A stretch of DNA of 64,000 nt from Streptomyces sp. H39-S7 (GTDB lineage: Bacteria; Actinomycetota; Actinomycetes; Streptomycetales; Streptomycetaceae): the NCBI RefSeq assembly GCF_027158205.1, contig NZ_JAPVLU010000028.1, forward strand, positions 37,123 through 101,122, written 5' to 3'. Of the stretch, positions 12,045 through 19,506 are shown in pieces. A program made the translations under genes and the position numbers. Below the pieces are notes generated by a model, which saw nothing but the letters and a program-made list of their open reading frames with translations, did not search any database and was not told the DNA's origin. Position 1 is the stretch's first letter. Each line of letters starts with the position of its first letter.

Positions 12045-12168
12045 CACAAGCTCCTTGTCAGGGGAGATCCGGCCGTGTCATCGGGCCCGACCACCTGGTG
12101 CTGGGCGCCATGGGCGCCTCGTCCGATTCCGTGGTCGCCACTCTGATCGGCGGTCGGCACCACGAACA

Positions 12169-12206
12169 GGGCCCATTGGCCGCCCCAACCCCGTCCGACC
12201 GGCCCC
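12169..12206. promoter_or_regulatory. Degenerate twin boxes upstream of oleate hydratase
   Basis: GGGCCCATTGGCCGC (12169-12183) and CCGTCCGACCGGCCCC (12191-12206). The second matches the 10371-10386 box at 13 of 16 positions. The centres are 22.5 bp apart, 132 and 154 nt from the ohyA start, which is farther than elsewhere, and both half-sites are imperfect. Confidence 0.4.
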
Positions 12207-12259
12207 AACCGGGCGGGTGCGCCCCGGCCAGCCACTCGCGACGTGCGCCGAACCGCCGT

Positions 12260-12298
12260 GCGGCCGAACAGCCCCTACCGATCGGGCCGGAAGGTCCC
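12260..12298. promoter_or_regulatory. Twin boxes upstream of the leader/CBS-BON unit
   Basis: GGGCCGGAAGGTCCC (12284-12298) is a good box, centred 88 nt before the leader start at 12379. GCGGCCGAACAGCCCC (12260-12275), centred 23 bp farther upstream, is a weaker partner. Confidence 0.5.
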
Positions 12299-12378
12299 CT
12301 TGTCTGCCCCGAACAGCCCCAGCGGGCAATCCGCGGACCGGCGGATCGTGGAAGCAGTATCCGAGGGGAGGAACGGCG

Positions 12379-12435
12379 ATGACCGACACCGAGAACGCCG
12401 CCCGCTCCGATAGCAGCCGGAGGAGACCGCGATGA
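12379..12435 (+). CDS. 18-residue leader peptide overlapping the CBS-BON gene
   Basis: An ATG at 12379 sits seven bases after a strong GGGGAGGA ribosome site. It encodes MTDTENAARSDSSRRRPR and stops with a TGA that overlaps the ATG of the CBS-BON gene in an ATGA. The next gene has its own GGAGGAG inside this frame. The arrangement suggests translational coupling or a regulatory upstream frame with a terminal RRRPR. I know of no matching family; the peptide may have no function of its own. Confidence 0.5.
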   Translation: MTDTENAARSDSSRRRPR

Positions 12436-13151
12436 GGCACCGGAAGATCGGCAACGTGATGACGAGCGATGTCGTTCGGGCGGTGTACGCAACACCGTTC
12501 AAGGATGTCGCGTTGCTGCTCGCGCACCACGACATCAGTGGTCTGCCGGTGGTGGACGAGGACGACAAGGTCATCGGGGTCGTCACCGAGACCGATTTGA
12601 TGTTCCGCCAGGCCAAGCGGGACAACGTCGGATGTCAGCGGCTCATCGGGCTGACCCGCGGGGCTCACCGGGCCGCCGCCAAGGCGCGCGCACGTACCGC
12701 AGGAGAGCTGATGTCAACCCCGCCGGTCACTGCCCACGCCGAAGATTCCATCGCCTTCGCTGCCCGCACCATGGCCCAGCACCGCGTGGAGCGATTGCCC
12801 GTCCTGGACGAGGAGAACCGTCTGGTCGGCATCGTCTCCCGACGCGACGTACTCCAGGTGTTCCTCCGCCCGGACTCGGATATCCGCCGTGAGGTGATCG
12901 ACGAGATCTTGGTCCGCACTTTGTGGCGCAGCCCGCAAACCATCGGCGTCAAGGTGACCGACGGTGTCGTCACCCTGGAGGGCCGTTTGGAGCGGCAGAG
13001 CGAAGTCACCATCGCCGTACAGCTGATCAACAGGATCGACGGCGTTGTCGGTGTCGTGAACCACCTGACCTTCCGCCTCGACGACTCCCACCTCCGTCCG
13101 CTCGAATCGGGCGTTCATGGTGTGACCGACGAGTTGCTCCGCAAAGGGTGA
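12432..13151 (+). CDS. CBS-pair and BON domain protein
   Basis: 239 residues. Two CBS motifs (about 9-60 with ISGLPVVDEDDKVIGVVTET, and about 88-145 with VERLPVLDEENRLVGIVSR) form a Bateman module that normally binds adenine nucleotides. A BON domain follows (about 150-215, VTDGVVTLEGRLERQSEV), a fold linked to membrane or phospholipid association. There is no catalytic domain. It is one of three such proteins here and the only one on the plus strand; 18294-19013 is its close paralogue. Likely an energy-state sensor in the dormancy response, which is inference from the domains and neighbours. The start is fixed by GGAGGAG and the overlap with the leader. Confidence 0.93.
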   Translation: MRHRKIGNVMTSDVVRAVYATPFKDVALLLAHHDISGLPVVDEDDKVIGVVTETDLMFRQAKRDNVGCQRLIGLTRGAHRAAAKARARTAGELMSTPPVTAHAEDSIAFAARTMAQHRVERLPVLDEENRLVGIVSRRDVLQVFLRPDSDIRREVIDEILVRTLWRSPQTIGVKVTDGVVTLEGRLERQSEVTIAVQLINRIDGVVGVVNHLTFRLDDSHLRPLESGVHGVTDELLRKG

Positions 13152-13199
13152 GGTGGTCGAGACGCCCGCTCCGGGCGACCTTCCCGGCCGGCGAAGCGG

Positions 13200-13766
13200 C
13201 TACGGCGTACGGCGGCCCCACTGAGGGGCGACCACGACCCACTCGCTCTCCCACTCCGCCGCACGGTGCCGGTCCAGCCGTACCCGGACCGCCCAACGGC
13301 CACCCAGCACGAGCAGGCCGGCGCCGGTCGCGGCCAGTGCCCCGAACCCGATGCCCTGGGCCGCGGCCACCCCGGGAGAGGACGGAGGATTCCGGAGTGC
13401 ACCGTGCTCGTCGAGCCAGACGGTCGTACGGGTGCCGGACCGGGTATCAGGCTCCACCAGAGCCCTGCCCGTGCGCAAGGCGCCGTCGGACGCCGTCCAG
13501 CGCACTGTCGCGCGCACCTGACCGTTTTCCTTGTAGGGGGTTGCTGTCGAAGGGGCGTCCTTCGTCAGTACAGCCGTGGTGCGGTGCCAGTCCCGGCTCT
13601 CCCGCAACATGGCTGCCTGGACGCCCACCGCGGTGGCCGCGCCTACCGCCGGGGCGCCGGCCACCAGCAGCACGCCCGCCACGAGAACCAGCCACGCCTC
13701 TGCCACGTCCGAGCCTCGCCTGAGCGGATTGCGCCGCCAGCGCCAGAGCCTCATCTCGCTCGACAT
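13200..13766 (-). CDS. Rv1733c-family two-helix membrane protein
   Basis: 188 residues. It has the family's N-terminal tag WRWRRNPLRRGSDVAEAWLV, a membrane helix at about 23-47, an extracytoplasmic stretch with RTTAVLTKDAP and TVWLDEHGALRNPP, a second helix at about 135-157, and a cytoplasmic tail rich in Arg and Trp. Rv1733c is a DosR-regulon membrane antigen of Mycobacterium tuberculosis; biochemical function is unknown. AAAGGGGG precedes the ATG at 13766. It lies 125 bp downstream of two universal stress genes on the same strand and is probably the last gene of that operon. A paralogue is at 17678-18259. Confidence 0.88.
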   Translation of the reverse strand: MSSEMRLWRWRRNPLRRGSDVAEAWLVLVAGVLLVAGAPAVGAATAVGVQAAMLRESRDWHRTTAVLTKDAPSTATPYKENGQVRATVRWTASDGALRTGRALVEPDTRSGTRTTVWLDEHGALRNPPSSPGVAAAQGIGFGALAATGAGLLVLGGRWAVRVRLDRHRAAEWESEWVVVAPQWGRRTP

Positions 13767-13891
13767 CGGTTGCCCCCTTTCCGAAGGTACAAAGGCCCGA
13801 GCACGTTCGACGCCGTGATGTCACCGCTCAGGAGTGTCCGGGCGGTCCTCAACTCGGCCATCGCGAGAGGCAACCCTGTCGGCGTCGCGCC

Positions 13892-14755
13892 TCACACATG
13901 GGGAACCGTGATCACCGGGCAGTGTGCCCGGTGCAGCAGTCCGTGGACGACGGAGCCGAGTCGCATGCCGGTATAGCCGCCGCGGCCACGGCGGCCCACG
14001 ATCGCGGCCAGGGCGTGTTCGGCGGCCCTGGCGAGCTCCTCCACCGGATGGCCGATCAACACCTCGTGCTTGAGCACGACGTCCGGGTACCGCTGCGAGA
14101 AGCCGGCCGTCATCTCGGACAGCATCCGCAGCTGAGCGTGCACCGCATCCTCCTGTCCACGGCGTGTGAAGATCGGCGGCTGCTGCCACACCGAGATGGC
14201 GCGCAGAACGGCGCCTCTGAGATCGGCCTCTTCCACGGCGAACGCCAACGCCGACTTCGAGGACTCGCTACCGTCGATGCCCACGACCAGGTACGTCGGC
14301 TGCTGTGTGACGTGCTCGGCATCTCCCACGACGACGACCGGACACTCGGCCTGCGCGGATACGGGGACGACCAGGGACCCTGCCGCGAAGAACTCCGCGG
14401 TACGGCTCAGATGACGGGAGCCCAGCACGATCATGCGGGCCTGCCGGGACATGCGGCCGATCACCTGCGCCGGCAACCCGTCGACCAGATCCACGGCGGG
14501 TTCGGCCTCCGGATAGCGCTCACGACTCCAAGCGGCAGACCCCTCGAGGGCTTCCGCGGCGGCCTGGCGCAGCGCGATGTGGCCGGGAGTGCCGTCGACG
14601 TGTTGGGTATCGTGCTGCGGGGGCAGGACGGCGACGAGCCGTAGTCCGAGCCGCCGTCGTCGGGCCTCATCCACCGCCCAGGCCAGAGGAAGGTGCCCAT
14701 CCCTGGCCGGGTCGATGCCGACGATGATGTCGTGTCGTTCCCCGACGCCGGTCAT
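13892..14755 (-). CDS. Universal stress protein, two UspA domains
   Basis: 287 residues. Domain 1 (about 8-145) starts HDIIVGIDPARDGHLPLAWA and lacks a clean glycine signature (GSRHLSRTAEFFAAGSLV). Domain 2 (about 152-287) starts YLVVGIDGSESSKSALAFAV and ends with GRRGRGGYTGMRLGSVVHGL, a G-x2-G-x9-GS ATP-binding type motif. The ATG at 14755 overlaps the stop of the preceding universal stress gene, so the two are translationally coupled. It is part of the minus-strand unit that starts at 15162. Confidence 0.95.
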   Translation of the reverse strand: MTGVGERHDIIVGIDPARDGHLPLAWAVDEARRRRLGLRLVAVLPPQHDTQHVDGTPGHIALRQAAAEALEGSAAWSRERYPEAEPAVDLVDGLPAQVIGRMSRQARMIVLGSRHLSRTAEFFAAGSLVVPVSAQAECPVVVVGDAEHVTQQPTYLVVGIDGSESSKSALAFAVEEADLRGAVLRAISVWQQPPIFTRRGQEDAVHAQLRMLSEMTAGFSQRYPDVVLKHEVLIGHPVEELARAAEHALAAIVGRRGRGGYTGMRLGSVVHGLLHRAHCPVITVPHV

Positions 14756-15162
14756 GACGCGCCCTCTTGCTCACGAGCGCGCCGTGGAATGAGCTGGACC
14801 GGACAGGGGCCGCGGCTGCCGACGGCGATCGTCCCGTGCGGCCCGGCGGAGCGGTGCAGCAGGCTCGGGGCGGGTGCGCTGCGGCTGAGCTCCGTGCTGA
14901 CGTCGAGGCCAGGGTGCTGTTCCAGAACCGCCGCGAACTTCTCGTCCAGCAGCGCGCGGCCCGCCGTGCGGACCTGCTCGATACTTTCCGCCGAGGTGTA
15001 GAGCTTTTGGCCGTCCATTTCAGCGGCGTACAGCATGTGCAGTCCGCGCTCGCGGCGCGTGGCCTCGGACGCCGCCCACAGCGCCGCGTCACGCGCTGAC
15101 TCCGAACCGTCGACGCCGACGATGACGGAGCCGGGTTCCGAGCCGCTCGAGGTGCTTTCCAT
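14752..15162 (-). CDS. Universal stress protein with a truncated nucleotide-binding end
   Basis: 136 residues, starting MESTSSGSEPGSVIVGVDGS. The fold is normal up to TIAVGSRG near residue 117, where it jumps directly to PCPVQLIPRRA. In intact UspA proteins about 20-25 residues containing the G-x9-G(S/T) loop and helix separate GSRG from the final 'CPV' strand. The internal deletion keeps the frame and removes much of the ATP-binding site. The protein may be a non-binding structural partner or simply damaged. First gene of a three-gene unit; twin palindromes lie 77 and 98 nt upstream of its start. Confidence 0.85.
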   Translation of the reverse strand: MESTSSGSEPGSVIVGVDGSESARDAALWAASEATRRERGLHMLYAAEMDGQKLYTSAESIEQVRTAGRALLDEKFAAVLEQHPGLDVSTELSRSAPAPSLLHRSAGPHGTIAVGSRGPCPVQLIPRRAREQEGAS

Positions 15163-15231
15163 GGTTCCTCCTCATCGAGAGCCCGCGAAGAGTCCTGCTC
15201 CCACGCCGGCACCGAGGACTTTCCACAACGA

Positions 15232-15267
15232 GGGCCCCTCAGGACCCCGAGCGGGGCCACAGGTCCC
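15232..15267. promoter_or_regulatory. Twin palindromic boxes upstream of the 15162 usp operon
   Basis: GGGCCCCTCAGGACCC (15232-15247) and GGGGCCACAGGTCCC (15253-15267), centres 20.5 bp apart, 77 and 98 nt from the start codon at 15162. The flanking 15163-15546 gap has no gene and also contains the second pair at 15417-15450 that faces the broken usp. Confidence 0.72.
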
Positions 15268-15416
15268 GTTTCACGGCCTGCGGTGCCTGGATTTCCGCGA
15301 CAGGTCCGCCCAGGCCTGATTTTGGTCTTTTGTCATCATTCTCAACGATGTCGCGTAGCTGCTCGCGCAGCAAGGCAGGGGCCATCTGCATGGGCTCCCC
15401 CACTCCCACGGAACGC

Positions 15417-15450
15417 GGGCCGATCGGCCCTGCCGGGGGCCATAGGCCCC
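15417..15450. promoter_or_regulatory. Best-conserved twin boxes, facing a broken usp
   Basis: GGGCCGATCGGCCC (15417-15430) is a perfect 14-bp palindrome. GGGGCCATAGGCCCC (15436-15450) is a perfect interrupted palindrome. Their centres are 19.5 bp apart, 104 and 123 nt before the ATG at 15547. They are the cleanest copies in the window although the downstream gene is truncated. Confidence 0.75.
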
Positions 15451-15546
15451 TTGCTCCGCTTCCGTAGGCCAGGGTCAGGCTTGGGACAGACGCATCATCG
15501 CCACTCCGCCGGCCACCGCGGATGCGTGCTCACAGGAGGTTCCGCC

Positions 15547-15675
15547 ATGACACGCCATGTGACCGTGGGCATCGACGGGTCACCCGAAAGCCGGACAGCG
15601 GCCACGTGGGGTGACCGGGAGGCGTTCTTGCCCCCGGAGACCCCGGTGGAATGGGCTGTTCTCGTTCGGCCATAG
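15547..15675 (+). pseudogene. Truncated universal stress protein gene
   Basis: An ATG with an AGGAGG ribosome site opens MTRHVTVGIDGSPESRTAAT, the standard start of a Streptomyces two-domain universal stress protein. The frame runs only 42 codons to a TAG at 15673, and the tail PPETPVEWAVLVRP is off-pattern. Nothing of the remaining 240-odd expected residues is recognisable before the convergent CBS-BON gene ends at 15823. The promoter and start are preserved, so this looks like a recent decay by deletion. Confidence 0.75.
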
Positions 15676-15822
15676 TCGCTCCCCCGATCCCTTGCAGGGA
15701 TTGTGGCCCGTGGGGCCGGGGCAGCTGCAGGGGCCCAATGGACCTCGGCCCGCCGGCGCTGTCGCAGCGGGCGCGTGGTGCAGGCGAACTTTGGGCCGGA
15801 TCGCGCTCCTGGGACGAGCCGC

Positions 15823-16506
15823 TCAGAACTGCGGTCCCACGGTCGGCGGTTCGCTGTGCTTGGTGTGGCCGGTGAGGCGGATTTCGACGTTCACCACGCC
15901 CGCGACCGACCGCACCAAACGAGCAGCGACAGGGATGAGCGACGTGTCAGGGATCGTCCCGGTGAGGGTGACCACGCCCTCGTCCACAGCAACCTCGACC
16001 GTCGGCCGCTGATCCCGGAAGAAGTGGCCGACGATCTCCCTGCGCACCTCGCCGGCTATGTCCTCGTCCTCGCGCAGGTACACCTTCAGCAGGTCGGAGC
16101 GGCTGACGATGCCCGTCAGTTTGCCCACTTCGTCCACCACCGGCAGCCGTTTGATGTTGCGGCGGACCATCACCCGGGATGCCTCCGCGAGAGTGGCGCG
16201 AGAGTGAATGGTCACCGCAGGGGTCGTCATGAGTTCCCCCGCCGTACCGGCCCCGGCCTTCACCAGGTCGTCCAGACGGCGCAGCTGCTCGAGACGGGAG
16301 GGGTCGTGGTCCTTGAACTCCTCCTTGGCCAGTAGATCGGCCTCGGAGACGACACCGATGACCCTGGCCTCGCCCTCGAGTACCGGCAGCGCACTGACGT
16401 GCCACTGTTCCAGCGTCCTGACGATTTCCTTGAACGGCGTGGTGCGACTCACCGCGACCACCGTCTGGGTCATGACATCGCTGACGATGCGCGGAGTGTC
16501 GTTCAT
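15823..16506 (-). CDS. CBS-pair and BON domain protein
   Basis: 227 residues from the ATG at 16506, chosen because AAGGAG sits seven bases upstream; an in-frame ATG at 16530 has no such site. CBS 1 covers about 8-60 (WHVSALPVLEGEARVIGVVS) and CBS 2 about 85-140 (IKRLPVVDEVGKLTGIVSRS). The BON domain covers about 150-215 (VDEGVVTLTGTIPDTSL). It is the most divergent of the three CBS-BON proteins here and has a shorter linker between the CBS motifs. It is the last gene of a five-gene minus-strand unit beginning at 19013, directly after the cyclic-nucleotide-binding protein. Confidence 0.93.
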   Translation of the reverse strand: MNDTPRIVSDVMTQTVVAVSRTTPFKEIVRTLEQWHVSALPVLEGEARVIGVVSEADLLAKEEFKDHDPSRLEQLRRLDDLVKAGAGTAGELMTTPAVTIHSRATLAEASRVMVRRNIKRLPVVDEVGKLTGIVSRSDLLKVYLREDEDIAGEVRREIVGHFFRDQRPTVEVAVDEGVVTLTGTIPDTSLIPVAARLVRSVAGVVNVEIRLTGHTKHSEPPTVGPQF

Positions 16507-16571
16507 GATGGGCTCCTTCTGATCGGTCATGGATGGATCGCGCTGCCGTGCGCTCTCTGTCTGTCCCGTTG

Positions 16572-17027
16572 TCAAAGCCGCACCGCGCTGTGGGGCCCGT
16601 ACAGGTCGAGGAGCCTGCTGCGGGAGACCGTGAGCCGGTGGGCGATCACTTCCGCACAAGCCAGGGCCAGTTGCCGGCCGAGCACCGGATCCTCCGTGCA
16701 CAGGGCCCGCACGCGCTCGGCGTCGAACTCCCTCGCGCGCACCAGACTCAGGGCCTCGGCGCCGAAGTGCCACCGATGGGGAGCGAAGAGCCAGGACCAG
16801 CCCAGCAGGTCCCCCGCACCCAGTGTCTCAACGATGGGAGCCCGGCGGCCGGGCACATGCGTGTCCAGATGGACTGCACCGGTGCGGATGATCCAGAAAT
16901 GATCGGCTCGGCCGCCTTCCTCGAAGATCCGCGTCCCCGCGGGGAACGAGACTTCCCGTGACAGAGCCCACAGCCTGTCGCGGTTTTCGGCGGACATACC
17001 GTTGAGGGGTCCTCGAGTGCGGTTCAT
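16572..17027 (-). CDS. Stand-alone cyclic-nucleotide-binding (Crp-type) domain protein
   Basis: 151 residues from the ATG at 17027, which has GGGAG eight bases upstream and overlaps the TGA of the preceding usp. The body is a cNMP-binding beta-barrel: REVSFPAGTRIFEEGGRADH, IRTGAVHLDTH, ETLGAGDLLGWSWLF. A C-helix follows, and the protein ends after SRSRLLDLYG. Crp/Fnr regulators are normally 220 residues or more with a C-terminal winged helix; none is present. It may sense a nucleotide or act through a partner such as the adjacent CBS-BON protein, but the ligand cannot be read from the sequence. A single island-type box lies at 17137-17152. Confidence 0.88.
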   Translation of the reverse strand: MNRTRGPLNGMSAENRDRLWALSREVSFPAGTRIFEEGGRADHFWIIRTGAVHLDTHVPGRRAPIVETLGAGDLLGWSWLFAPHRWHFGAEALSLVRAREFDAERVRALCTEDPVLGRQLALACAEVIAHRLTVSRSRLLDLYGPHSAVRL

Positions 17028-17653
17028 GACCGGGTCTCCCATTTCTCGCGCTGAGGCGGTGGAGTGTTCGCGGGTGGTATGACTGCCGCCGGGGCGCCTC
17101 CACTACCAGCGTCGGACGACGAGGGCCGTGCGGAAAGGGGCCATGCGGCCCTCTCCGCAAGGACGGCCGGGCCATCCCCGGTTTCGGCCCCCGGGCTCGG
17201 TCCGGCGTCGATCGGCACCGTGACCACGGGACACGGTGACCGGCGGACGCAGTCGCGGGTGACCGGGCCCAGCGCCGGCAGCAGGCGCGAGGCAGGCACG
17301 CGGTGCCCCAGGGTCAGCAGCAGGGCGTGCTGCGCCTGCGCGAGTAGCACGGGGCCCGGCCGACCCTCCACAAGCACGAGTCCCACTTCGACCTCGGGTC
17401 TGGGTCCCAGCGCCTTCCGCACCGACGCTCGCAGGACTTCGCGTGCCCGCGCCCGATCCCGCGTCGGATCGTGACCGGCCGGCTGCGGAGCGTACGGAGC
17501 GAGATAGGCATCGCTCCGCTCCCAGGCATATACGGCTACGAGCTCCGCCCCTCGGGCTACCGCCTCGGCGGCGGCCCACCGCAGTGCCGCACACGAGGCG
17601 TCGCTGCCATCGACACCGACGACGATGCGGTCATGGACCGGTGATCTGGACAT
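17024..17653 (-). CDS. Universal stress protein, one UspA domain plus Pro/Ala-rich tail
   Basis: 209 residues. The UspA domain covers about 8-150, beginning DRIVVGVDGSDASCAALRWA and closing CPVVTVP. The signature segment LGHRVPASRLLPALGPVTRD is degenerate for ATP binding. The last 55 residues are a low-complexity Ala/Pro/Ser tail without family resemblance, which may be a deleted second domain read through. GGAGGCGGGG precedes the ATG at 17653. It lies within the unit CBS-BON, Rv1733c-like, usp, cNMP protein, CBS-BON. Confidence 0.9.
   Translation of the reverse strand: MSRSPVHDRIVVGVDGSDASCAALRWAAAEAVARGAELVAVYAWERSDAYLAPYAPQPAGHDPTRDRARAREVLRASVRKALGPRPEVEVGLVLVEGRPGPVLLAQAQHALLLTLGHRVPASRLLPALGPVTRDCVRRSPCPVVTVPIDAGPSPGAETGDGPAVLAERAAWPLSARPSSSDAGSGGAPAAVIPPANTPPPQREKWETRS
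17137..17152. promoter_or_regulatory. Single palindromic box inside the 3' part of the usp gene
   Basis: GGGGCCATGCGGCCCT, centred about 117 nt upstream of the cNMP-protein start. It fits the island pattern but lies in coding sequence and has no clear partner, so it may be chance. Confidence 0.3.
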
Positions 17654-17677
17654 ACCCCGCCTCCCTCACGCGGCGCG

Positions 17678-18259
17678 TCATGCCGGGTGTCGTCCCCATA
17701 CAGGTCCGACCTGCGACCATTCCTGCTCCCATTCCGCCAAGCGGCACCGGTGCGCACTACGGCGGATCAAACCTCGCGCGATGACCAAGAGCGCACCGGC
17801 GACCACTCCCCCTGCGGTCGCCGCGATCACGGTCAGCGATGCCACTTGGCCGCCGGTCATGGGAGCGGAGACCTGTTGTCCGGAACGACCCAGCCACACC
17901 GTGGTGGTCGAGCTGCGAGGGCGGCCGGCCGACACCTCGGCCGTTCCGGTCGCCACCGCCCCGTCCGGCATGCTCCAGCGGACGTTCACAGGGAACCGGT
18001 CACCGCTACCGCCGGCCCCCGGCACGGCCGCGGGCGCGTCCTCCAGTAGCACGGCGGACGTGGTGTGACGCGACCCCTGCTGGTCTCTGACCGCCTCCGT
18101 AGCGATCCCGCGGACCACGGCACCGGTAGTGATCACGGCCGTCGGCACTCCGAAGAGCAGGAGCGCGGCCGTCACCAGGTTCACCCATCCTTCGATCATG
18201 TCCGAGCGACGGCGCAGCGGACTGGACCGCCAACGCCAGCACCACCGGGCCCTCTTCAC
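17678..18259 (-). CDS. Rv1733c-family two-helix membrane protein
   Basis: 193 residues from a GTG at 18259. N-terminal tag WRWRSSPLRRRSDMIEGWVN, first membrane helix at about 23-47, outer segment with HTTSAVLLEDAPAA and TTTVWLGRSGQQ, second helix at about 140-163, and a cytoplasmic end EWEQEWSQVGPVWGR. It closely parallels the protein at 13200-13766, so the family is duplicated within the island. Its start lies 34 bp after the CBS-BON stop, consistent with one operon. Function unknown; the family is tied to DosR-type dormancy regulons. Confidence 0.88.
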   Translation of the reverse strand: MKRARWCWRWRSSPLRRRSDMIEGWVNLVTAALLLFGVPTAVITTGAVVRGIATEAVRDQQGSRHTTSAVLLEDAPAAVPGAGGSGDRFPVNVRWSMPDGAVATGTAEVSAGRPRSSTTTVWLGRSGQQVSAPMTGGQVASLTVIAATAGGVVAGALLVIARGLIRRSAHRCRLAEWEQEWSQVGPVWGRHPA

Positions 18260-18293
18260 GGTCCCGTCGCCTCCCTGCCTCCACCGCGGTTCC

Positions 18294-19013
18294 TCACAGC
18301 TTCCGGATCCAGTCGTCGGCCACTCCGTGCAACGCCGGTTCGGCGACCTTCAGGTGGGAGTCGTCAAGCCGGTACGTGAGCTTGCCGACCACGGCGACCA
18401 CCCCGTCGATCAGCGGGGTGAGGCGCAGCGCGATGTCGATCTCACTGCGGCGTTCCATCTGCCCCTCCAGCGTCACCACCCCGCCGTATACGGTGACGGC
18501 GATGGTCTGCGGGACGACCCACAGGGTGCGGACCAGCACCTCGTCGATCACATCACGGCGGATATCACTGTCCGGCCGCAGGAAGACCTGCAACAGGTCA
18601 CGGCGGGTGACGATGCCGATCAGGCGGTCCTGGTCGTCGACGACGGGCAACCGCTCCACCTTGTGCTCCATCATCGTGCGGGCGGCCTCAGCAATGGAGT
18701 CCTCGGCGTGCACGGTGACCGCCGGCTGGGACATCAGCTGTCCGGCGGTCCGGGCGCGGGCCTTGCTCTGCTCCCGGCGGTGGGTACGGGAGAGCCGGTT
18801 CCACCACGAAGCGGTGTCAGCGACACTCGCGACCTGGCGCATCATCAGGTCGGTCTCGCTGATGACGCCGATGACCTTGTCGTCGCTGTCGACGACGGGA
18901 AGTCCGCTGATGCCGTGCCGGGACAGCCGCTCCGCCACCACTTTGAACGGCGTACCGTAGACGGCCTTGACGACACTGGCCGACATCACGTCCGTGATCC
19001 GGTTGTGCTTCAT
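18294..19013 (-). CDS. CBS-pair and BON domain protein
   Basis: 239 residues from the ATG at 19013 (GGGGA eight bases upstream; the GTG at 19016 is too close). CBS 1 at about 7-60 (ISGLPVVDSDDKVIGVISET), CBS 2 at about 90-147 (VERLPVVDDQDRLIGIVTRR), BON at about 155-220 (VYGGVVTLEGQMERRSEI). It is nearly colinear with the plus-strand protein at 12432-13151, indicating a duplication. First gene of the long minus-strand unit, with twin boxes at 19085-19122. Confidence 0.93.
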   Translation of the reverse strand: MKHNRITDVMSASVVKAVYGTPFKVVAERLSRHGISGLPVVDSDDKVIGVISETDLMMRQVASVADTASWWNRLSRTHRREQSKARARTAGQLMSQPAVTVHAEDSIAEAARTMMEHKVERLPVVDDQDRLIGIVTRRDLLQVFLRPDSDIRRDVIDEVLVRTLWVVPQTIAVTVYGGVVTLEGQMERRSEIDIALRLTPLIDGVVAVVGKLTYRLDDSHLKVAEPALHGVADDWIRKL

Positions 19014-19084
19014 CACTGATTCCCCATTTCGATGTGAACGCCCTTCTGTGACACCAGCGTCCGCCCGCGCGGGCAGCCCTCCCA

Positions 19085-19122
19085 GAGGCCGCCCGGCCCT
19101 GTGCGATGGGCCATACGGTCCA
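19085..19122. promoter_or_regulatory. Twin palindromic boxes upstream of the five-gene CBS-BON operon
   Basis: GAGGCCGCCCGGCCCT (19085-19100) and TGGGCCATACGGTCCA (19107-19122), both with 4-nt spacers. The centres are 22 bp apart, about 80 and 101 nt before the start codon at 19013. Confidence 0.65.
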
Positions 19123-19128
19123 CTCGTC

Positions 19129-19506
19129 AGCGGGCGCCTTGTTGCAGTTGATCCAGCCTGGCCGGCTCACATCGATGACGAGATCCCGGTGCCAGGCGTG
19201 TGGGCCGAACGGTCCCTGGCCACGAGCGGAGACCTCGGCCGGCCAGGACACGCCCGCCTGCTGCCTCCGGAGCCGTTCACCGGCGCCGATGTGGTGCTGC
19301 TGGTGGAGTCGGCTTACGGCGACCGCAGGCACAACGGTGAAACGGCGCGGGAGGAGTTCGCAGCCGTCATCGCGCGCACACTGTCGCGCGGCGGCACCGT
19401 CGTCATTCCCGCTTTCGCGATCGATCGCACCGAGATCGTCCTCCACGAGCTCGCGATCTGCGCCGGGACGGAATCCTGCCTCCTTCCTGTTCCCTGCCCC
19501 TCATAG
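19129..19506 (+). pseudogene. Remnant of an MBL-fold/beta-CASP nuclease-like protein
   Basis: The plus frame contains TSGDLGRPGHARLLPPEPFT, then VVLLVESAYGDRRHNGETAR and GGTVVIPAFAIDRTEIVLHE. These are consecutive, well-conserved segments of actinobacterial beta-CASP metallo-beta-lactamase proteins (YSH1-like predicted RNA exonucleases). The metal-binding HxHxDH region and start are missing upstream. The frame ends at 19504 soon after the last matching segment, overlapping the GAPDH gene end by a few bases. It is an internal fragment of a gene otherwise lost. Confidence 0.65.

Noticed and set aside
16572..17027. Reading the cNMP protein as a Crp-type transcription factor for the island
   Set aside because: It ends after the C-helix with no DNA-binding winged helix, and the downstream sequence has no HTH in any frame.
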